The notes beneath the pieces are model-generated. The model searched no databases, was not told the DNA's origin, and saw only the letters and a list, made by a program, of their open reading frames with translations. The position numbers and the translations under genes were made by a program. A stretch of DNA of 42,396 nt from Chloroflexota bacterium. Its GTDB lineage: Bacteria; Chloroflexota; Anaerolineae; Aggregatilineales; Phototrophicaceae. Numbering within the stretch: the stretch's first letter is position 1; the number at the start of each line of letters is the position of its first letter. The stretch is from the NCBI GenBank assembly GCA_011523545.1, contig WTGN01000079.1, positions 1 through 42,396 on the forward strand, in the 5' to 3' direction. Below, in pieces: positions 22,059-31,518 of this stretch.

Positions 22059-22574
22059 ATGCAAGTCTGGGACGCCATTCAAAGCAAGCGGGCGATACGC
22101 GAGTTTCGCGATGTAGCGCTGGCTGACGAGCACATAGAGCGCATACTCAACGCCGGCCGCCGCTCGCAAAGCTCCAAGAACAGCCAGCCATGGCACTTCA
22201 TCGCCGTGCAGGACAAAGCGCGCCTGTTACAACTGGCCGAGACCGGCGCCGGCATGGGTCATGTGGCCGGCTGCGCGCTTTGCGTCGTCATCGTCGTGCC
22301 GACGGAAAACGAGCGCACGCTCTGGCATTTCTTCGATTCCGGTCAAAGCGCCGCCTATATGCAGCTGGCCGCGACCGAAATTGGCATCGGCTCCTGCCTG
22401 GGCACGATATACGAGCCGGACCTTGCCGGGGAAATCCTGGGCATCCCGGCCGGTTTCCAGACGCGCCTGGTCATATCTTTTGGTTATCCCGCCGACCAGG
22501 CAGCGGCCAGCAAGCCGCTCAGCGCGGGCGGCCGGCGCCTCTTTGATGATGTCGTTCACTGGGAGACCTGGTAG
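22059..22574 (+). CDS. Nitroreductase family protein
   Basis: 171 residues of the FMN-dependent nitroreductase fold. The N-terminal FMN-phosphate segment SKRAIREFRD is followed by RRSQSSKNSQPWHFIAVQD, the classic S/P-x-x-x-N-x-Q-P-W motif (about 35-47), and IGIGSCLGTIY later in the chain contacts the flavin. Length is on the short side, as in the small two-lobed homodimeric members. AGAAAGGGA lies six bases before the ATG at 22059; an in-frame ATG at 22026 overlaps the preceding gene's stop. The reaction is NAD(P)H-dependent two-electron reduction of an unknown substrate. hemB follows 42 bp later on the same strand, so they may be cotranscribed. Confidence 0.85.
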   Translation: MQVWDAIQSKRAIREFRDVALADEHIERILNAGRRSQSSKNSQPWHFIAVQDKARLLQLAETGAGMGHVAGCALCVVIVVPTENERTLWHFFDSGQSAAYMQLAATEIGIGSCLGTIYEPDLAGEILGIPAGFQTRLVISFGYPADQAAASKPLSAGGRRLFDDVVHWETW

Positions 22575-22616
22575 CTTCGGCGCGGGTCGCCGGGCTTAAG
22601 GGCGGGGCGGGCGCCT

Positions 22617-23675
22617 ATGGCGGAAGCCGACATCAGTACAGAGGCGAAGGCGAGGACGCGGGCAGCCGGCCTGAACAACCGCCCGCGCCGGCTGCGTTTC
22701 TCGGCGGCCATGCGGCGCTTGGTGCGCGAGACGGGGCTGGCGCCGGAAGATTTCGTCTATCCGCTTTTCGTGCGCCACGGCCGCGACCTGCGCATCCCCA
22801 TCCAATCGATGCCCGGGCAGGCCCAGTTGACGGTCGATCTATTGGCGGCGGAAGCGAAAGATATCGCAGCGCTGGGCATCCCCGCCGTGATCCTCTTCGG
22901 TATCCCCGAGCGCAAGGACTGGCGCGGGAGCGACAACTACAGCGACAGCGGCGTCATCCCAAGCGCCATCCGCGCCCTCAAAGACGCCGCGCCCGATCTC
23001 ATCGTCATCTCTGATATGTGCTTCTGCGAATACACCGACCATGGCCATTGCGGCATCATCAACGCGCCGGATAATGCCCATTTCGATCCCGATTTGCCGC
23101 TGGGTTATTTGCTGAACGATCCCACGCTTGAGTTGCTTCGCCGAGCTTCGGTCGTTCATGCCCGCGCCGGCGCCGATATCATCGCGCCCTCGGGCATGAT
23201 CGACGGCATGGTCGCGGGCATTCGCGCCGCCCTCGATGCCGAAGGCTTCTCCCATGTCGCCTTGATGAGCTACGCGGCAAAGTACGCCAGCGTTTTCTAC
23301 GGGCCCTTTCGCGAGGCGGCGCACAGCGCGCCGGGCTTCGGCGATCGCGGCAGTTATCAGCTCGACCCGGCCAACCGCCGCGAAGCGCTGAAGGAGATCG
23401 CGCTAGATGTGGAGCAGGGCGCCGATATCTTGCTGGTGAAGCCGGCGCTGCCCAGCCTGGATATTCTGAGCGAAGCGCGCCGGCGCTACGACATGCCGCT
23501 GGCCGCCTACCAGGTCAGCGGTGAATACGCCATGATTCACGCGGCGGCGAGCCAGGGCTGGCTCGACCGGGAGCGGTCGGCGCTGGAAAGCCTCATGTGC
23601 ATCAAGCGGGCCGGCGCTGATATTATCGTGACTTACTTCGCCAAAGACGCTGTCAGGTGGCTTGGCGGCGGTTGA
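22617..23675 (+). CDS. hemB: Delta-aminolevulinic acid dehydratase (porphobilinogen synthase)
   Basis: 352 residues. It condenses two 5-aminolevulinate molecules to porphobilinogen in heme and cobamide synthesis. The zinc-binding cysteines are present in DMCFCEYTDHGHCG (Cys135, Cys137, Cys145), so this is the Zn-dependent form. The two active-site lysines are Lys222 in SYAAKYASVFYGPFREA and Lys275 in LLVKPALPSLD. RLRFSAAMRRLVRETGLAPE and AYQVSGEYAMIHAAA match the family ends. ATG at 22617 has a G-rich GGGCGGGCG upstream. No other tetrapyrrole gene is in the window. The upstream nitroreductase on the same strand may share a transcript. Confidence 0.97.
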   Translation: MAEADISTEAKARTRAAGLNNRPRRLRFSAAMRRLVRETGLAPEDFVYPLFVRHGRDLRIPIQSMPGQAQLTVDLLAAEAKDIAALGIPAVILFGIPERKDWRGSDNYSDSGVIPSAIRALKDAAPDLIVISDMCFCEYTDHGHCGIINAPDNAHFDPDLPLGYLLNDPTLELLRRASVVHARAGADIIAPSGMIDGMVAGIRAALDAEGFSHVALMSYAAKYASVFYGPFREAAHSAPGFGDRGSYQLDPANRREALKEIALDVEQGADILLVKPALPSLDILSEARRRYDMPLAAYQVSGEYAMIHAAASQGWLDRERSALESLMCIKRAGADIIVTYFAKDAVRWLGGG

Positions 23676-23772
23676 GGCAGGCCCGGGGCCGGTTCTTGAG
23701 CGGTCGCCTCGATCTGGCTGGCCTTGGCCCGCCTGCTGGCTGCATTAATCCATTTTCAGCTTGGAGCAATTG

Positions 23773-26277
23773 ATGTCACGGATTCGAGCCGCCTGCCGCA
23801 AGCACAGCCCCTTCCTCATCATCCTGCCGCTTCTCATCATCGTCATGACCTGGCCGACGATCGTGCATGTCTTTGATGTCGGCGCCTTATGGTTGCCGGG
23901 CAAAAGCACCGATCTGTTTTTCAAGATTTGGGACGTGTGGTATATCAGAGAGGTCTTGGCGGGTCGCGCGGACTTTCTCTACACCGATCTGCAATTTTAC
24001 CCGCGTGGCATGTCGCTTGCATTCCACCAGTTCTCGCTGCCGCATTCGATCGCCGTCGGTTTCTTGCAGTCATTCATGCCCTTCCCAGGCGCAATAAATC
24101 TTGGCTTCCTGCTGATGTTATTTGCTAACGCTTCATCAATGTACCTGCTCTTGACCTATATCTTTAACGACAGATGGATAAGTCTTTTCGGCGCGGCCCT
24201 TGTCGGCGTTTGCCCGGCTTTACTTCGCCACCAATCGCTGCCTGATTTATCTCTAATGGCTTCAATTCCCTTGGCCATGTATCTAATGCTCCGTTCAATC
24301 AATGAACAGCGGCTGAGTTTCGCCTTGTTTGCTGGGCTTGCCGCCGGCGTCGCTGCATTCGTCAGCATGTACATGTTTGTTTGCACTGCGCTGACGCTTG
24401 GCATCGTCGCTGTGTCTTTGGCCGCCTCTCGCTGGAGATGCAGAGGCTTTTGGCTGCAAATTGCGATTCTGCTATGCGCTTGCGCATCCCTGAGCGCGAT
24501 CCGCATAGCGCCAATGTTGTGGGACCGCGACGCCTTTGCTGAAGCCGCTGCTAAACGCAAGGACGCATTGGTCTCAAGCGATGTCGCGGGGTATTTTGTC
24601 CTGTCGCCCAATCGGACCCTGAGTCCTCTTATAGCAAGCGTTGTCGGTGTTCCACCTGGCCATGCTCAGCCCGAAACTTACCTCGGATATGCGCCGCTAC
24701 TGTTTGTAATCCTGGGCTTTGCGCGCGGTTCTCGTTGCCGCCAGATGATGCCATGGTTTGTTATGTTTCTATTGTTTCTGCTGTTGAGGCTGGGGGACAC
24801 GCTTATTGTCAACGGGGTGCAATATCCAAATGTCCCGCTTCCAAAGCCAATACTTGACCAAGTCTTCCCCATAATGTTTAGGCCGTTTTGGTATCCTTAT
24901 GGTTGGGGGACGGGCTTGGTTCTGGCATTTGCGGTTCTAGCCTGCTTCGGTCTCAAGACGGTCGCGCGGGGAATGTCCGAAAGGCGCGCTAGCTTGCTCG
25001 TCCTGGCGTTGATCGCATTTACCGCATTTGAATTCTACGCGCCAATAGAAAGCAGCGTGATCAAGGAAGGCGGAACAAAATACATAGACTGGCTTAAGAC
25101 CGAAGAGCAAAATTCCATTCGCTTGATTCACGTGCCTATGGGCCGCAGTTACTCGAAGATTTACAGCTTGTACCAGACATTTTCCGGCTATCCCACGGCC
25201 GAGGGCGTTGCCAATCGTACGCTCGCCGAGTCCTATTCCTATATTGATGCCGATCCAATCTTGAGCGAATGGAGAAGACACACGCGTATCCATTGTTTTC
25301 CCGCTGAAGCTAGCGCTATTAATGCAGGCCTCGGCCGGCTCTTGTCCGATGGATTTACGCATATCGTCATCCACCGGTGGCTGGCTCAATCCATGGATCC
25401 GCCGATAAGCTACCTGCATGCCGAGCCCGCCTACGAAGACGAATTCGTCGCGGTTTATCGCCTGCAAGACATGCTGGAGGGCTGCCGCCAGACCGCATTT
25501 ATCAGCGACAGCGACAGCGCGGTCATGCGACTGAAAGACGCCTTGGTCGATCCGTCGGCGCTCAGAACGGGAGAAGGCGCGGCCGTCTTGTCAATCCATC
25601 CAAGCGGCGACGCCAGCGAAGAATTAACGCGCTTCTACGCCGGGATTTCCGAATCCCAACCTAGTCTTGTCCTTCTTACGGTCGACGATGCCGTGGAAAC
25701 CGAGCATGGAAGAGCGCCGGTACAAGAGCTTATGCAGAGGCCCCTGCTACTGCTAATGTACGACCCGGCAGCGACCGCGCCCGAGCTGATTTCAGCTTAC
25801 AGACAGTGGGTTGTCAGCCGCTTCAAATCTTGCGGAAATGCCCGCGGCGCAACAAGTTTACATATAGAGTACTTTGCAAAGGACCCTGTTCCATGCGAGA
25901 TGTTGAACGCTGACAGCCCCCTGCAAGTTAGTTATGGCAACGGCATGGCGCTTTCCAACGCATTGCTAAGAATCCAAGGCGACTACGTGGATCTGGATAT
26001 CTTGTGGGAGCGGATGACGCATGAATTGCACAGCGTTTCCCTCCAGCTCTTTGACGAAACTGGCACAAGAATTTCAGGCGTTGACAGAACGATCCCCAAG
26101 GACAGCGGACCGGTGTTTGCTCTGCGCCTCGATCGGTCGTCCATTGAGCCGGGCGAGTATTTTGCGAAATTGGTCGTCTATAACTACGAAACCCGAGCCG
26201 TTGTTCCGGGCACGGTCATCAGCTCGGGCCTGGCGTTTGAGCGCGAACTTGAACTCGCGCGCCTGACCATTGAATAG
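23773..26277 (+). CDS. Large membrane protein, GT-C-like, paralogue 1 of 3
   Basis: 834 residues from ATG 23773, which has GGAG eight bases upstream. Residues about 15-430 are strongly hydrophobic with about 10-12 membrane helices. The first outside loop (about 45-90) carries STDLFFKIWDVW, then YTDLQFYPRGMSLAFHQFSL, a layout with an early Asp like that of GT-C glycosyltransferases and related YfhO-like proteins. A soluble part follows (430-834), including GYPTAEGVANRT and DGFTHIVIHRW, and ends in a beta-sandwich-like domain (SVSLQLFDETG, then PGEYFAKLVVYNYETRA). Likely a sugar-transferring or surface-assembly enzyme; this is inference. Its codon use is more AT-rich than paralogue 2. Residues around RKHSPFLIILPLL share a 60-bp identical DNA block with paralogue 2. 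Confidence 0.75.
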   Translation: MSRIRAACRKHSPFLIILPLLIIVMTWPTIVHVFDVGALWLPGKSTDLFFKIWDVWYIREVLAGRADFLYTDLQFYPRGMSLAFHQFSLPHSIAVGFLQSFMPFPGAINLGFLLMLFANASSMYLLLTYIFNDRWISLFGAALVGVCPALLRHQSLPDLSLMASIPLAMYLMLRSINEQRLSFALFAGLAAGVAAFVSMYMFVCTALTLGIVAVSLAASRWRCRGFWLQIAILLCACASLSAIRIAPMLWDRDAFAEAAAKRKDALVSSDVAGYFVLSPNRTLSPLIASVVGVPPGHAQPETYLGYAPLLFVILGFARGSRCRQMMPWFVMFLLFLLLRLGDTLIVNGVQYPNVPLPKPILDQVFPIMFRPFWYPYGWGTGLVLAFAVLACFGLKTVARGMSERRASLLVLALIAFTAFEFYAPIESSVIKEGGTKYIDWLKTEEQNSIRLIHVPMGRSYSKIYSLYQTFSGYPTAEGVANRTLAESYSYIDADPILSEWRRHTRIHCFPAEASAINAGLGRLLSDGFTHIVIHRWLAQSMDPPISYLHAEPAYEDEFVAVYRLQDMLEGCRQTAFISDSDSAVMRLKDALVDPSALRTGEGAAVLSIHPSGDASEELTRFYAGISESQPSLVLLTVDDAVETEHGRAPVQELMQRPLLLLMYDPAATAPELISAYRQWVVSRFKSCGNARGATSLHIEYFAKDPVPCEMLNADSPLQVSYGNGMALSNALLRIQGDYVDLDILWERMTHELHSVSLQLFDETGTRISGVDRTIPKDSGPVFALRLDRSSIEPGEYFAKLVVYNYETRAVVPGTVISSGLAFERELELARLTIE
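23797..23856 (+). repeat. 60-bp block identical to 26440-26499
   Basis: Encodes the first membrane helix of paralogue 1. It is identical, third codon positions included, to the same segment of paralogue 2, while flanking sequence diverges at once. The third paralogue differs at many positions here. Confidence 0.85.
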
Positions 26278-26415
26278 CATCATTGACAAGAACTGGCAGC
26301 CGTCCGGCGCCGACTGAGGCTGGATTCGCGAGGAATGTCGGCCGCAGTTCATCTTTCATGGTATGGTGGTAGCGTGTAGGTTCAGTCCAAGCCATTCCAA
26401 AGACTACAGCATATC

Positions 26416-28920
26416 TTGACGAAAATCGCGCAGCCAATTCGCAAGCACAGCCCCTTCCTCATCATCCTGCCGCTTCTCATCATCGTCATGACCTGGCCGG
26501 CGCTCCTGCATGTCGCTGACGGGCAGACAATCGCCTATCCAACACGCAATATCGATGTCTGGCAGAAGCAGTGGGATATCTGGCATTGGGAGCAATTCCT
26601 GGCTGGCAATACGAGCTTCTATCATACCGATGTCATGTTTCATCCGGCCGGCCTGTCGCTCGCCTTCGAAAACTTCAGCCTGCCGCACATGATTGCCGCG
26701 AGCTTGCTGGGGGCATTTCTTCCGCCGGCGAACGCCTACACGCTAACCTACCTCTTCATCATCTTCGCCGTGGCTTTGAGCGCATACGTCTATCTGAATT
26801 ATTTGCTGCGCGATCGCTGGCTTGCGACGCTTGGCGCCGCTGTCTTCGGGCTTAACCAGCACATCATCGGGCACGCCGCGCATCCGGACGTGAACTTGCT
26901 CGTCAGCCTGCCTTTGACCGTTTATTTCTTCGAGCGCGCCCTGCGGGAGGCGCGCTTCCGGCATATTGTTTACTGCGGCTTAACAGTCGGCTTGACCGCC
27001 TACATGAGCCTTTACATCTTTGTCTGCGCGCTCATCACCCTGGCGCTCATGGCGCTCGCTTACGCGGTCGAGCGCTGGCGAGAACTCCGCTTCTGGCGCT
27101 GGATGCTCGCTCTCGGCCTGGTCATCGCCCTTGTCAGCGCTGGACGCATGGCGCCCATGCTGGCTGACGCGTCCGATCTGGCATCCGCCTTCAGCAAGAA
27201 CAGCGCCAAGGAAACCGGCACGGACCTGCTCTCCTACTTTGTCAATTTCCGGCACCCGCTGACGGCGCCCCTCTTGAAGTCGGTGTTTCAAGCGGATTCG
27301 CCCTTTTACGAGCCCCAGACCAGCTATCTGGGTTACTTGCCGCTGGCGCTCATCATCATCGGCTTTTTTCGCTCCGGCTGTCGCCGCAAGCTCTGGCCCT
27401 GGCTGGCGCTGGGGCTGCCGTTCTTCCTGCTGCGCCTTGGTTCCGTCTTGCGCGTCGATGGCCATGATTATAGCGACATCGTATTGCCCAAATCAGTGCT
27501 TGATGAGTTCCTGCCGCCGATATTCAGTCCATTCCATGCGCCCGATCATTTTCAAATGGGGCTGTTGCTTCCGCTGGCGGTCTTGACCTGCTATGGCCTC
27601 AAGTCTCTGCTCGGTTCTCGGCCGCCGAAGCAGCGCATCTTGGTCACGCTTGCCGTGATTGTGCTTGTCGCCTTTGAGTATTACGAAAGCCCCGCGCCGA
27701 GAATTGTTCCTGCTCAGCAACTGGCCTTCATTGAAGCGCTGGGTCAGGATGGCGCGGGCGGCGCGCCTCGCTTGATCAACCTGCCAATCGGCCGGCAGCA
27801 CGCCAAATTGTACGGCTATTATCAGACGCTGACCGGTTACCCGCAGGTCGAGGGCTTGACCGGGCGCACACCAACGGGGGCTTACGCCTACATAGATGGC
27901 AATTTCTTGCTCAGCGCCTGGAAGCGCGGCGATGGCGTTCACTGCTATCCCCCGCTGCGCGCAGACTTCAGCGCCGGCCTGAGTCAATTGCAGGCGGATG
28001 GTTTCACGTATATCGTCTGGCATCATTGGCTGGCTGAAGACATGCCGGTTGCCAGCAGCTTTGTCGACCTGAGCGCGACATACAAGGACGATTATGTAGC
28101 GATTTACCGGGTGGACGATCTGCACCAGAGCTGCGACCTGTCGTCTGCGGTCAGTCCAGCGGCGCAGGCGGCATTGCGACGTCTGGATTCTTCAACCGCC
28201 ATCATCCCCGGGGACGGCTCGGCAATCCTGAGCCTTTTGCCCGCGGCGGGCGGGGAGCGGGCGCCGGAAGAGAATGGCGCGGCTGTTCTCTTGGGACCCT
28301 ACAGCTACGAGCCCCTCAAGCTGGAAGCCGGGGTGGTGCAGGCGAAGGACAGCCAAGGCGAAGCGCTCGAAGCGCTGTTGACGGAAAGAAGCGTCATTCT
28401 GCTGGTTCATGATCCGCGGACGGCCGATCCCGCTGCTATTGACGGCTATCGTGAATGGCTCGGGCCCCTTTTCAAAGCCTGCCGGCGAGTGACGGAGACG
28501 GACGAGGCAGTCATCGAGTATTTCATGCGGGCGGGCTTCAACTGTGAGCTGGCATTCGCCGCTGAGCCGCTGGAAGTTCACTACGCGAATGGCGCTCAAT
28601 TGGGCAATCGACAGGTGCATGTCGAGAGCGGCTCGCTTGAGGTCAGCCTGTTATGGACGCGCCTACCGGTTGGCGATTATGTTGTATCAATCCAATTGTT
28701 CGATGCCGATGGCGCGCGCGCGCTCGGGGCTGATTTCGTCATCGGGTCTGAACCGCTGGACCGCTATCAGATCAATACGTCGTCTGTCGCGCCCGGAGAT
28801 TACCGTGTGCAGATGATTGTTTATGATTACCATACAGGCGACGCCGTCGCCGGGGTCATCGCCGCCGACGAAACCGGCTTCGCGCGCGAGCTCGAGATCG
28901 GCGAGTTGCATGTGAAGTAA
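26416..28920 (+). CDS. Large membrane protein, GT-C-like, paralogue 2 of 3
   Basis: 834 residues from TTG 26416. No strong Shine-Dalgarno is visible, but the frame has no other plausible start before the first membrane helix (HSPFLIILPLLIIVMTWP). The layout matches paralogue 1: NIDVWQKQWDIWHWEQFLAG, then YHTDVMFHPAGLSLAFENFS in the first outside loop; helices to about 430; FEYYESPAP at the membrane exit; then GYPQVEGLTGRTPTGAYAY and GFTYIVWHHWLAED, and the C-terminal sandwich (VVSIQLFDADGARA, PGDYRVQMIVYDYHTG). GC-rich codon use is like the bulk of the window. It lies 138 bp after paralogue 1. Function as in paralogue 1: a GT-C-type enzyme is plausible but not shown. Confidence 0.75.
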   Translation: MTKIAQPIRKHSPFLIILPLLIIVMTWPALLHVADGQTIAYPTRNIDVWQKQWDIWHWEQFLAGNTSFYHTDVMFHPAGLSLAFENFSLPHMIAASLLGAFLPPANAYTLTYLFIIFAVALSAYVYLNYLLRDRWLATLGAAVFGLNQHIIGHAAHPDVNLLVSLPLTVYFFERALREARFRHIVYCGLTVGLTAYMSLYIFVCALITLALMALAYAVERWRELRFWRWMLALGLVIALVSAGRMAPMLADASDLASAFSKNSAKETGTDLLSYFVNFRHPLTAPLLKSVFQADSPFYEPQTSYLGYLPLALIIIGFFRSGCRRKLWPWLALGLPFFLLRLGSVLRVDGHDYSDIVLPKSVLDEFLPPIFSPFHAPDHFQMGLLLPLAVLTCYGLKSLLGSRPPKQRILVTLAVIVLVAFEYYESPAPRIVPAQQLAFIEALGQDGAGGAPRLINLPIGRQHAKLYGYYQTLTGYPQVEGLTGRTPTGAYAYIDGNFLLSAWKRGDGVHCYPPLRADFSAGLSQLQADGFTYIVWHHWLAEDMPVASSFVDLSATYKDDYVAIYRVDDLHQSCDLSSAVSPAAQAALRRLDSSTAIIPGDGSAILSLLPAAGGERAPEENGAAVLLGPYSYEPLKLEAGVVQAKDSQGEALEALLTERSVILLVHDPRTADPAAIDGYREWLGPLFKACRRVTETDEAVIEYFMRAGFNCELAFAAEPLEVHYANGAQLGNRQVHVESGSLEVSLLWTRLPVGDYVVSIQLFDADGARALGADFVIGSEPLDRYQINTSSVAPGDYRVQMIVYDYHTGDAVAGVIAADETGFARELEIGELHVK
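26440..26499 (+). repeat. 60-bp block identical to 23797-23856
   Basis: Second copy of the identical first-helix block; see the entry at 23797. Confidence 0.85.
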
Positions 28921-28930
28921 AATGCCTTAC

Positions 28931-28978
28931 GCGATCGTCGGCGCGGTTTCGGTGGATGCCGGCCGCGTGATCGCTTTT
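28931..28978 (+). terminator. Possible intrinsic terminator between paralogues 2 and 3
   Basis: GCGATC (28931-28936) pairs with GATCGC near 28969-28974, with an inner CGCGG/CCGCG stem and unequal bulges, and the right arm is followed by TTTT. This would separate transcription of paralogue 3 from paralogue 2, at least in part. Confidence 0.35.
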
Positions 28979-29007
28979 CCTCTGAAAACCAAGCGACTGA
29001 AAAGCGC

Positions 29008-31512
29008 GTGACGATCACTTTGAAGACTCTCCGCAAACACTGGCCCGTCTTTACGCTGGCCCCGCTCGTCATCATTGTGATGACCTGGCCGGCAGTTTGG
29101 CAGATCTTCGACGCTGGCTCGTTCTGGCTGCCGACTCAACGAGACGACATCTATATGCTGTTTTGGGATGGCTGGTACAGCAACTTAATCCTGACGCAGC
29201 AGGCAGACTTTTTTTACACTGATTTGAAATTTCACCCCGCCGGCGTATCGCTCGCCTTTCACAATTTCAGCCTGCCGCATATGTTCTTGCTTGGCGGCCT
29301 CAGCGCCATCATGCCGCGCGCCAGCGCATTCAATCTGACCTATCTGCTGCTCGTGCTCGTTTCGCTTTTGTCCGCTTATGTCTACCTGTGGCATTTGCTT
29401 CGCGACCGATGGCTGGCGTTTTTCGGCGCCATCGTGTTCGGCGCCAGCGCCTTTGTGCTCGCGCGCCCGGCAACTCCGCACATATCTTTTATTGCGAGCG
29501 TACCGCTGTCGCTGTATTTTCTTCATCGCGCATTGGCGGAAGCGCGCTGGAAATGCCTGTTGGCTGCTGGCGCGCTGACCGGCTTCACCGCTTTCGTTGG
29601 CTTGTACACCCTGGTTTGCTTGCTGATTACTGTTGCGCTGTACATTATCGCATTCGCGCGCGCGCGCTGGAGACAGCTTTCATTCTGGAGCATGGTCCTG
29701 TGCCTGGCGCTTGTCGCTGGCGCGATAGGCGCTGTGCGCATATTCCCTATGCTTGCCGACGCCGATGGCCTCTCCAACGCGCTGGCAAAGAATATTGATC
29801 AAGAAATTGGCAGAGATTTGCTGGGGAATTTCGTCAATTATGAACATCCGCTTACCGGACCGCTATTGCGGTCGGTATTCGCATCGGAACAAGTCGAGCG
29901 CGGCTGGCCTCAGACCGTGTATCTTGGTTATGTGCCGCTGCTGCTTGTCGCGCTGGGTCTGGCAAGCGCGCGCATGCGTTCAAGGGCCTGGCCCTGGCTG
30001 GCGTTGACGCTCTTATTTCTGCTATTGCGTCTCGGTTCAACGCTTCTAATAAACGATGTGGAGTATGAAGCAATACGCTTGCCCAAGTTCTATTTGACGA
30101 AGATTGCGCCAGAAGTCTTCCTGCCATTTTGGTCCACTGATCAGTTTTTTGCCGGCGCCGTGTTTCCATTTGCGCTTCTGACATGCTACGGCATGAAGGC
30201 GCTGCAGTGGCGTTTGTCGCCGGCACGGCATGTCACGGCGATCCTCATAGTCAGCGTCGTGATCGCCTTCGAATATTATCAAGCGCCTGACCCGCTTGTG
30301 ATTCCCGACGAGCAGTTGGCATTCCTGGCGCACTTGAAGCGGGAGGCGGATCCAGACTCGGTCAACTTGATAAACCTGCCCTTGGGCGGGAATCAGTCGA
30401 AAATCTATGACTTCTATCAAACCTTTAATGGCTACCCGCAAGTGGAAGGGCGCCCGACGCGCGCGCCGGCATCGGCATATAACTACATTGATGGCAATTT
30501 ACTTCTCAAGTCTTGGAAGCGCTTCCGTATTCTTCGTTGCCTGCCAGCCAGCCGCGAGCAGTATCTGTCCGCGTTGGACCAGCTGCTGGCGGATGGATTC
30601 AGCCATATTGTGTTTCATCAAGAGTTTGGCGGGCGGAACTTTTTGGCGCCGAGCTTCGCCGGTTTGCAGCCCGCTTACGAAGACAGCTATACGCGCATCT
30701 ACCGCCTGCGGCAACTGCCCGAAACCTGCGACGATGAGTCAATCGCCCTGCCCGAAACATTCGCCCATCTGCGGCAACTGGCGCTGTCCCCATTGCTCGT
30801 TGCTGATGATGGCATGTCGATAGTTAGCTTTCACCCCGCCAAGGGCATGGACGACGAGACGCTCCGTTACCTGTCGTCCTTATTCCAGTATTGGAAATCT
30901 TTCGAACATGTCAGCTTGCCTGGCGGGCGACTGCGGGTCCAGCGCTTCGACGCCGACGACCGCGACGCTCTCGCGCTGCCGGCAGGCAATCAAGTCATCG
31001 TCCTGTCTTACGACCCGGGGCAAGATAGCCCGGAGGCCCTGCGTGAAGCGGTCGCGGCTGACTTCCGCGCCTGCGGACGCTTTGTCGAGACGGCCGACGC
31101 CGTCGCCGAGTATTATGCGCCGGTGGCTTTCCCCTGCGCGCTGCTTTCAGCCGCTGACAAATTCGAAGTTGCTTATGACAACAACCTGAGGCTGAGGAAC
31201 TTGCTCTATGAAGTCGATGGCTCAAACCTCACTGTGTTCGCCTGGTGGACGCGTAAACCGGACGAGGCCCAGGCGATATCGCTGCAGATCTTTGACGCTG
31301 CGGGGGAAAAGGTCGCCGGTCAGGATTTCACTGTCGGCGTCGATTCCCTGGCCAGATACCAGGTTGATCTGTCGGCGCTTGCAGCCGGGGACTACAGCCT
31401 GAAGATGATCGTCTACAATTACGAAACGCGTGCCAGCGCAGCCGGAACGGTCCTCAGCGACGGGACCCGCTTCGAGCGGGAGCTGGAGATCGGACCCATT
31501 ACGGTCGGATAA
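29008..31512 (+). CDS. Large membrane protein, GT-C-like, paralogue 3 of 3
   Basis: 834 residues from GTG 29008, with only a weak purine stretch (GAAAAGCG) before it. The architecture is the same: DDIYMLFWDGWY and YTDLKFHPAGVSLAFHNFSL in the first outside loop, about 10-12 helices to residue 430, LRLGSTLLINDVEYEAIRLP inside the membrane domain, FEYYQAPDPLVIPDEQLAFL at the exit, then GYPQVEGRPTRAP, DGFSHIVFHQEFGG and a C-terminal sandwich (AISLQIFDAAGEKV, AGDYSLKMIVYNYETRA). The first helix (HWPVFTLAPLVIIVMTWP) differs in DNA from paralogues 1 and 2, though the protein motif is kept. It ends 6 bp before the convergent amidotransferase gene. Confidence 0.75.
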   Translation: MTITLKTLRKHWPVFTLAPLVIIVMTWPAVWQIFDAGSFWLPTQRDDIYMLFWDGWYSNLILTQQADFFYTDLKFHPAGVSLAFHNFSLPHMFLLGGLSAIMPRASAFNLTYLLLVLVSLLSAYVYLWHLLRDRWLAFFGAIVFGASAFVLARPATPHISFIASVPLSLYFLHRALAEARWKCLLAAGALTGFTAFVGLYTLVCLLITVALYIIAFARARWRQLSFWSMVLCLALVAGAIGAVRIFPMLADADGLSNALAKNIDQEIGRDLLGNFVNYEHPLTGPLLRSVFASEQVERGWPQTVYLGYVPLLLVALGLASARMRSRAWPWLALTLLFLLLRLGSTLLINDVEYEAIRLPKFYLTKIAPEVFLPFWSTDQFFAGAVFPFALLTCYGMKALQWRLSPARHVTAILIVSVVIAFEYYQAPDPLVIPDEQLAFLAHLKREADPDSVNLINLPLGGNQSKIYDFYQTFNGYPQVEGRPTRAPASAYNYIDGNLLLKSWKRFRILRCLPASREQYLSALDQLLADGFSHIVFHQEFGGRNFLAPSFAGLQPAYEDSYTRIYRLRQLPETCDDESIALPETFAHLRQLALSPLLVADDGMSIVSFHPAKGMDDETLRYLSSLFQYWKSFEHVSLPGGRLRVQRFDADDRDALALPAGNQVIVLSYDPGQDSPEALREAVAADFRACGRFVETADAVAEYYAPVAFPCALLSAADKFEVAYDNNLRLRNLLYEVDGSNLTVFAWWTRKPDEAQAISLQIFDAAGEKVAGQDFTVGVDSLARYQVDLSALAAGDYSLKMIVYNYETRASAAGTVLSDGTRFERELEIGPITVG

Positions 31513-31518
31513 GCCCGC

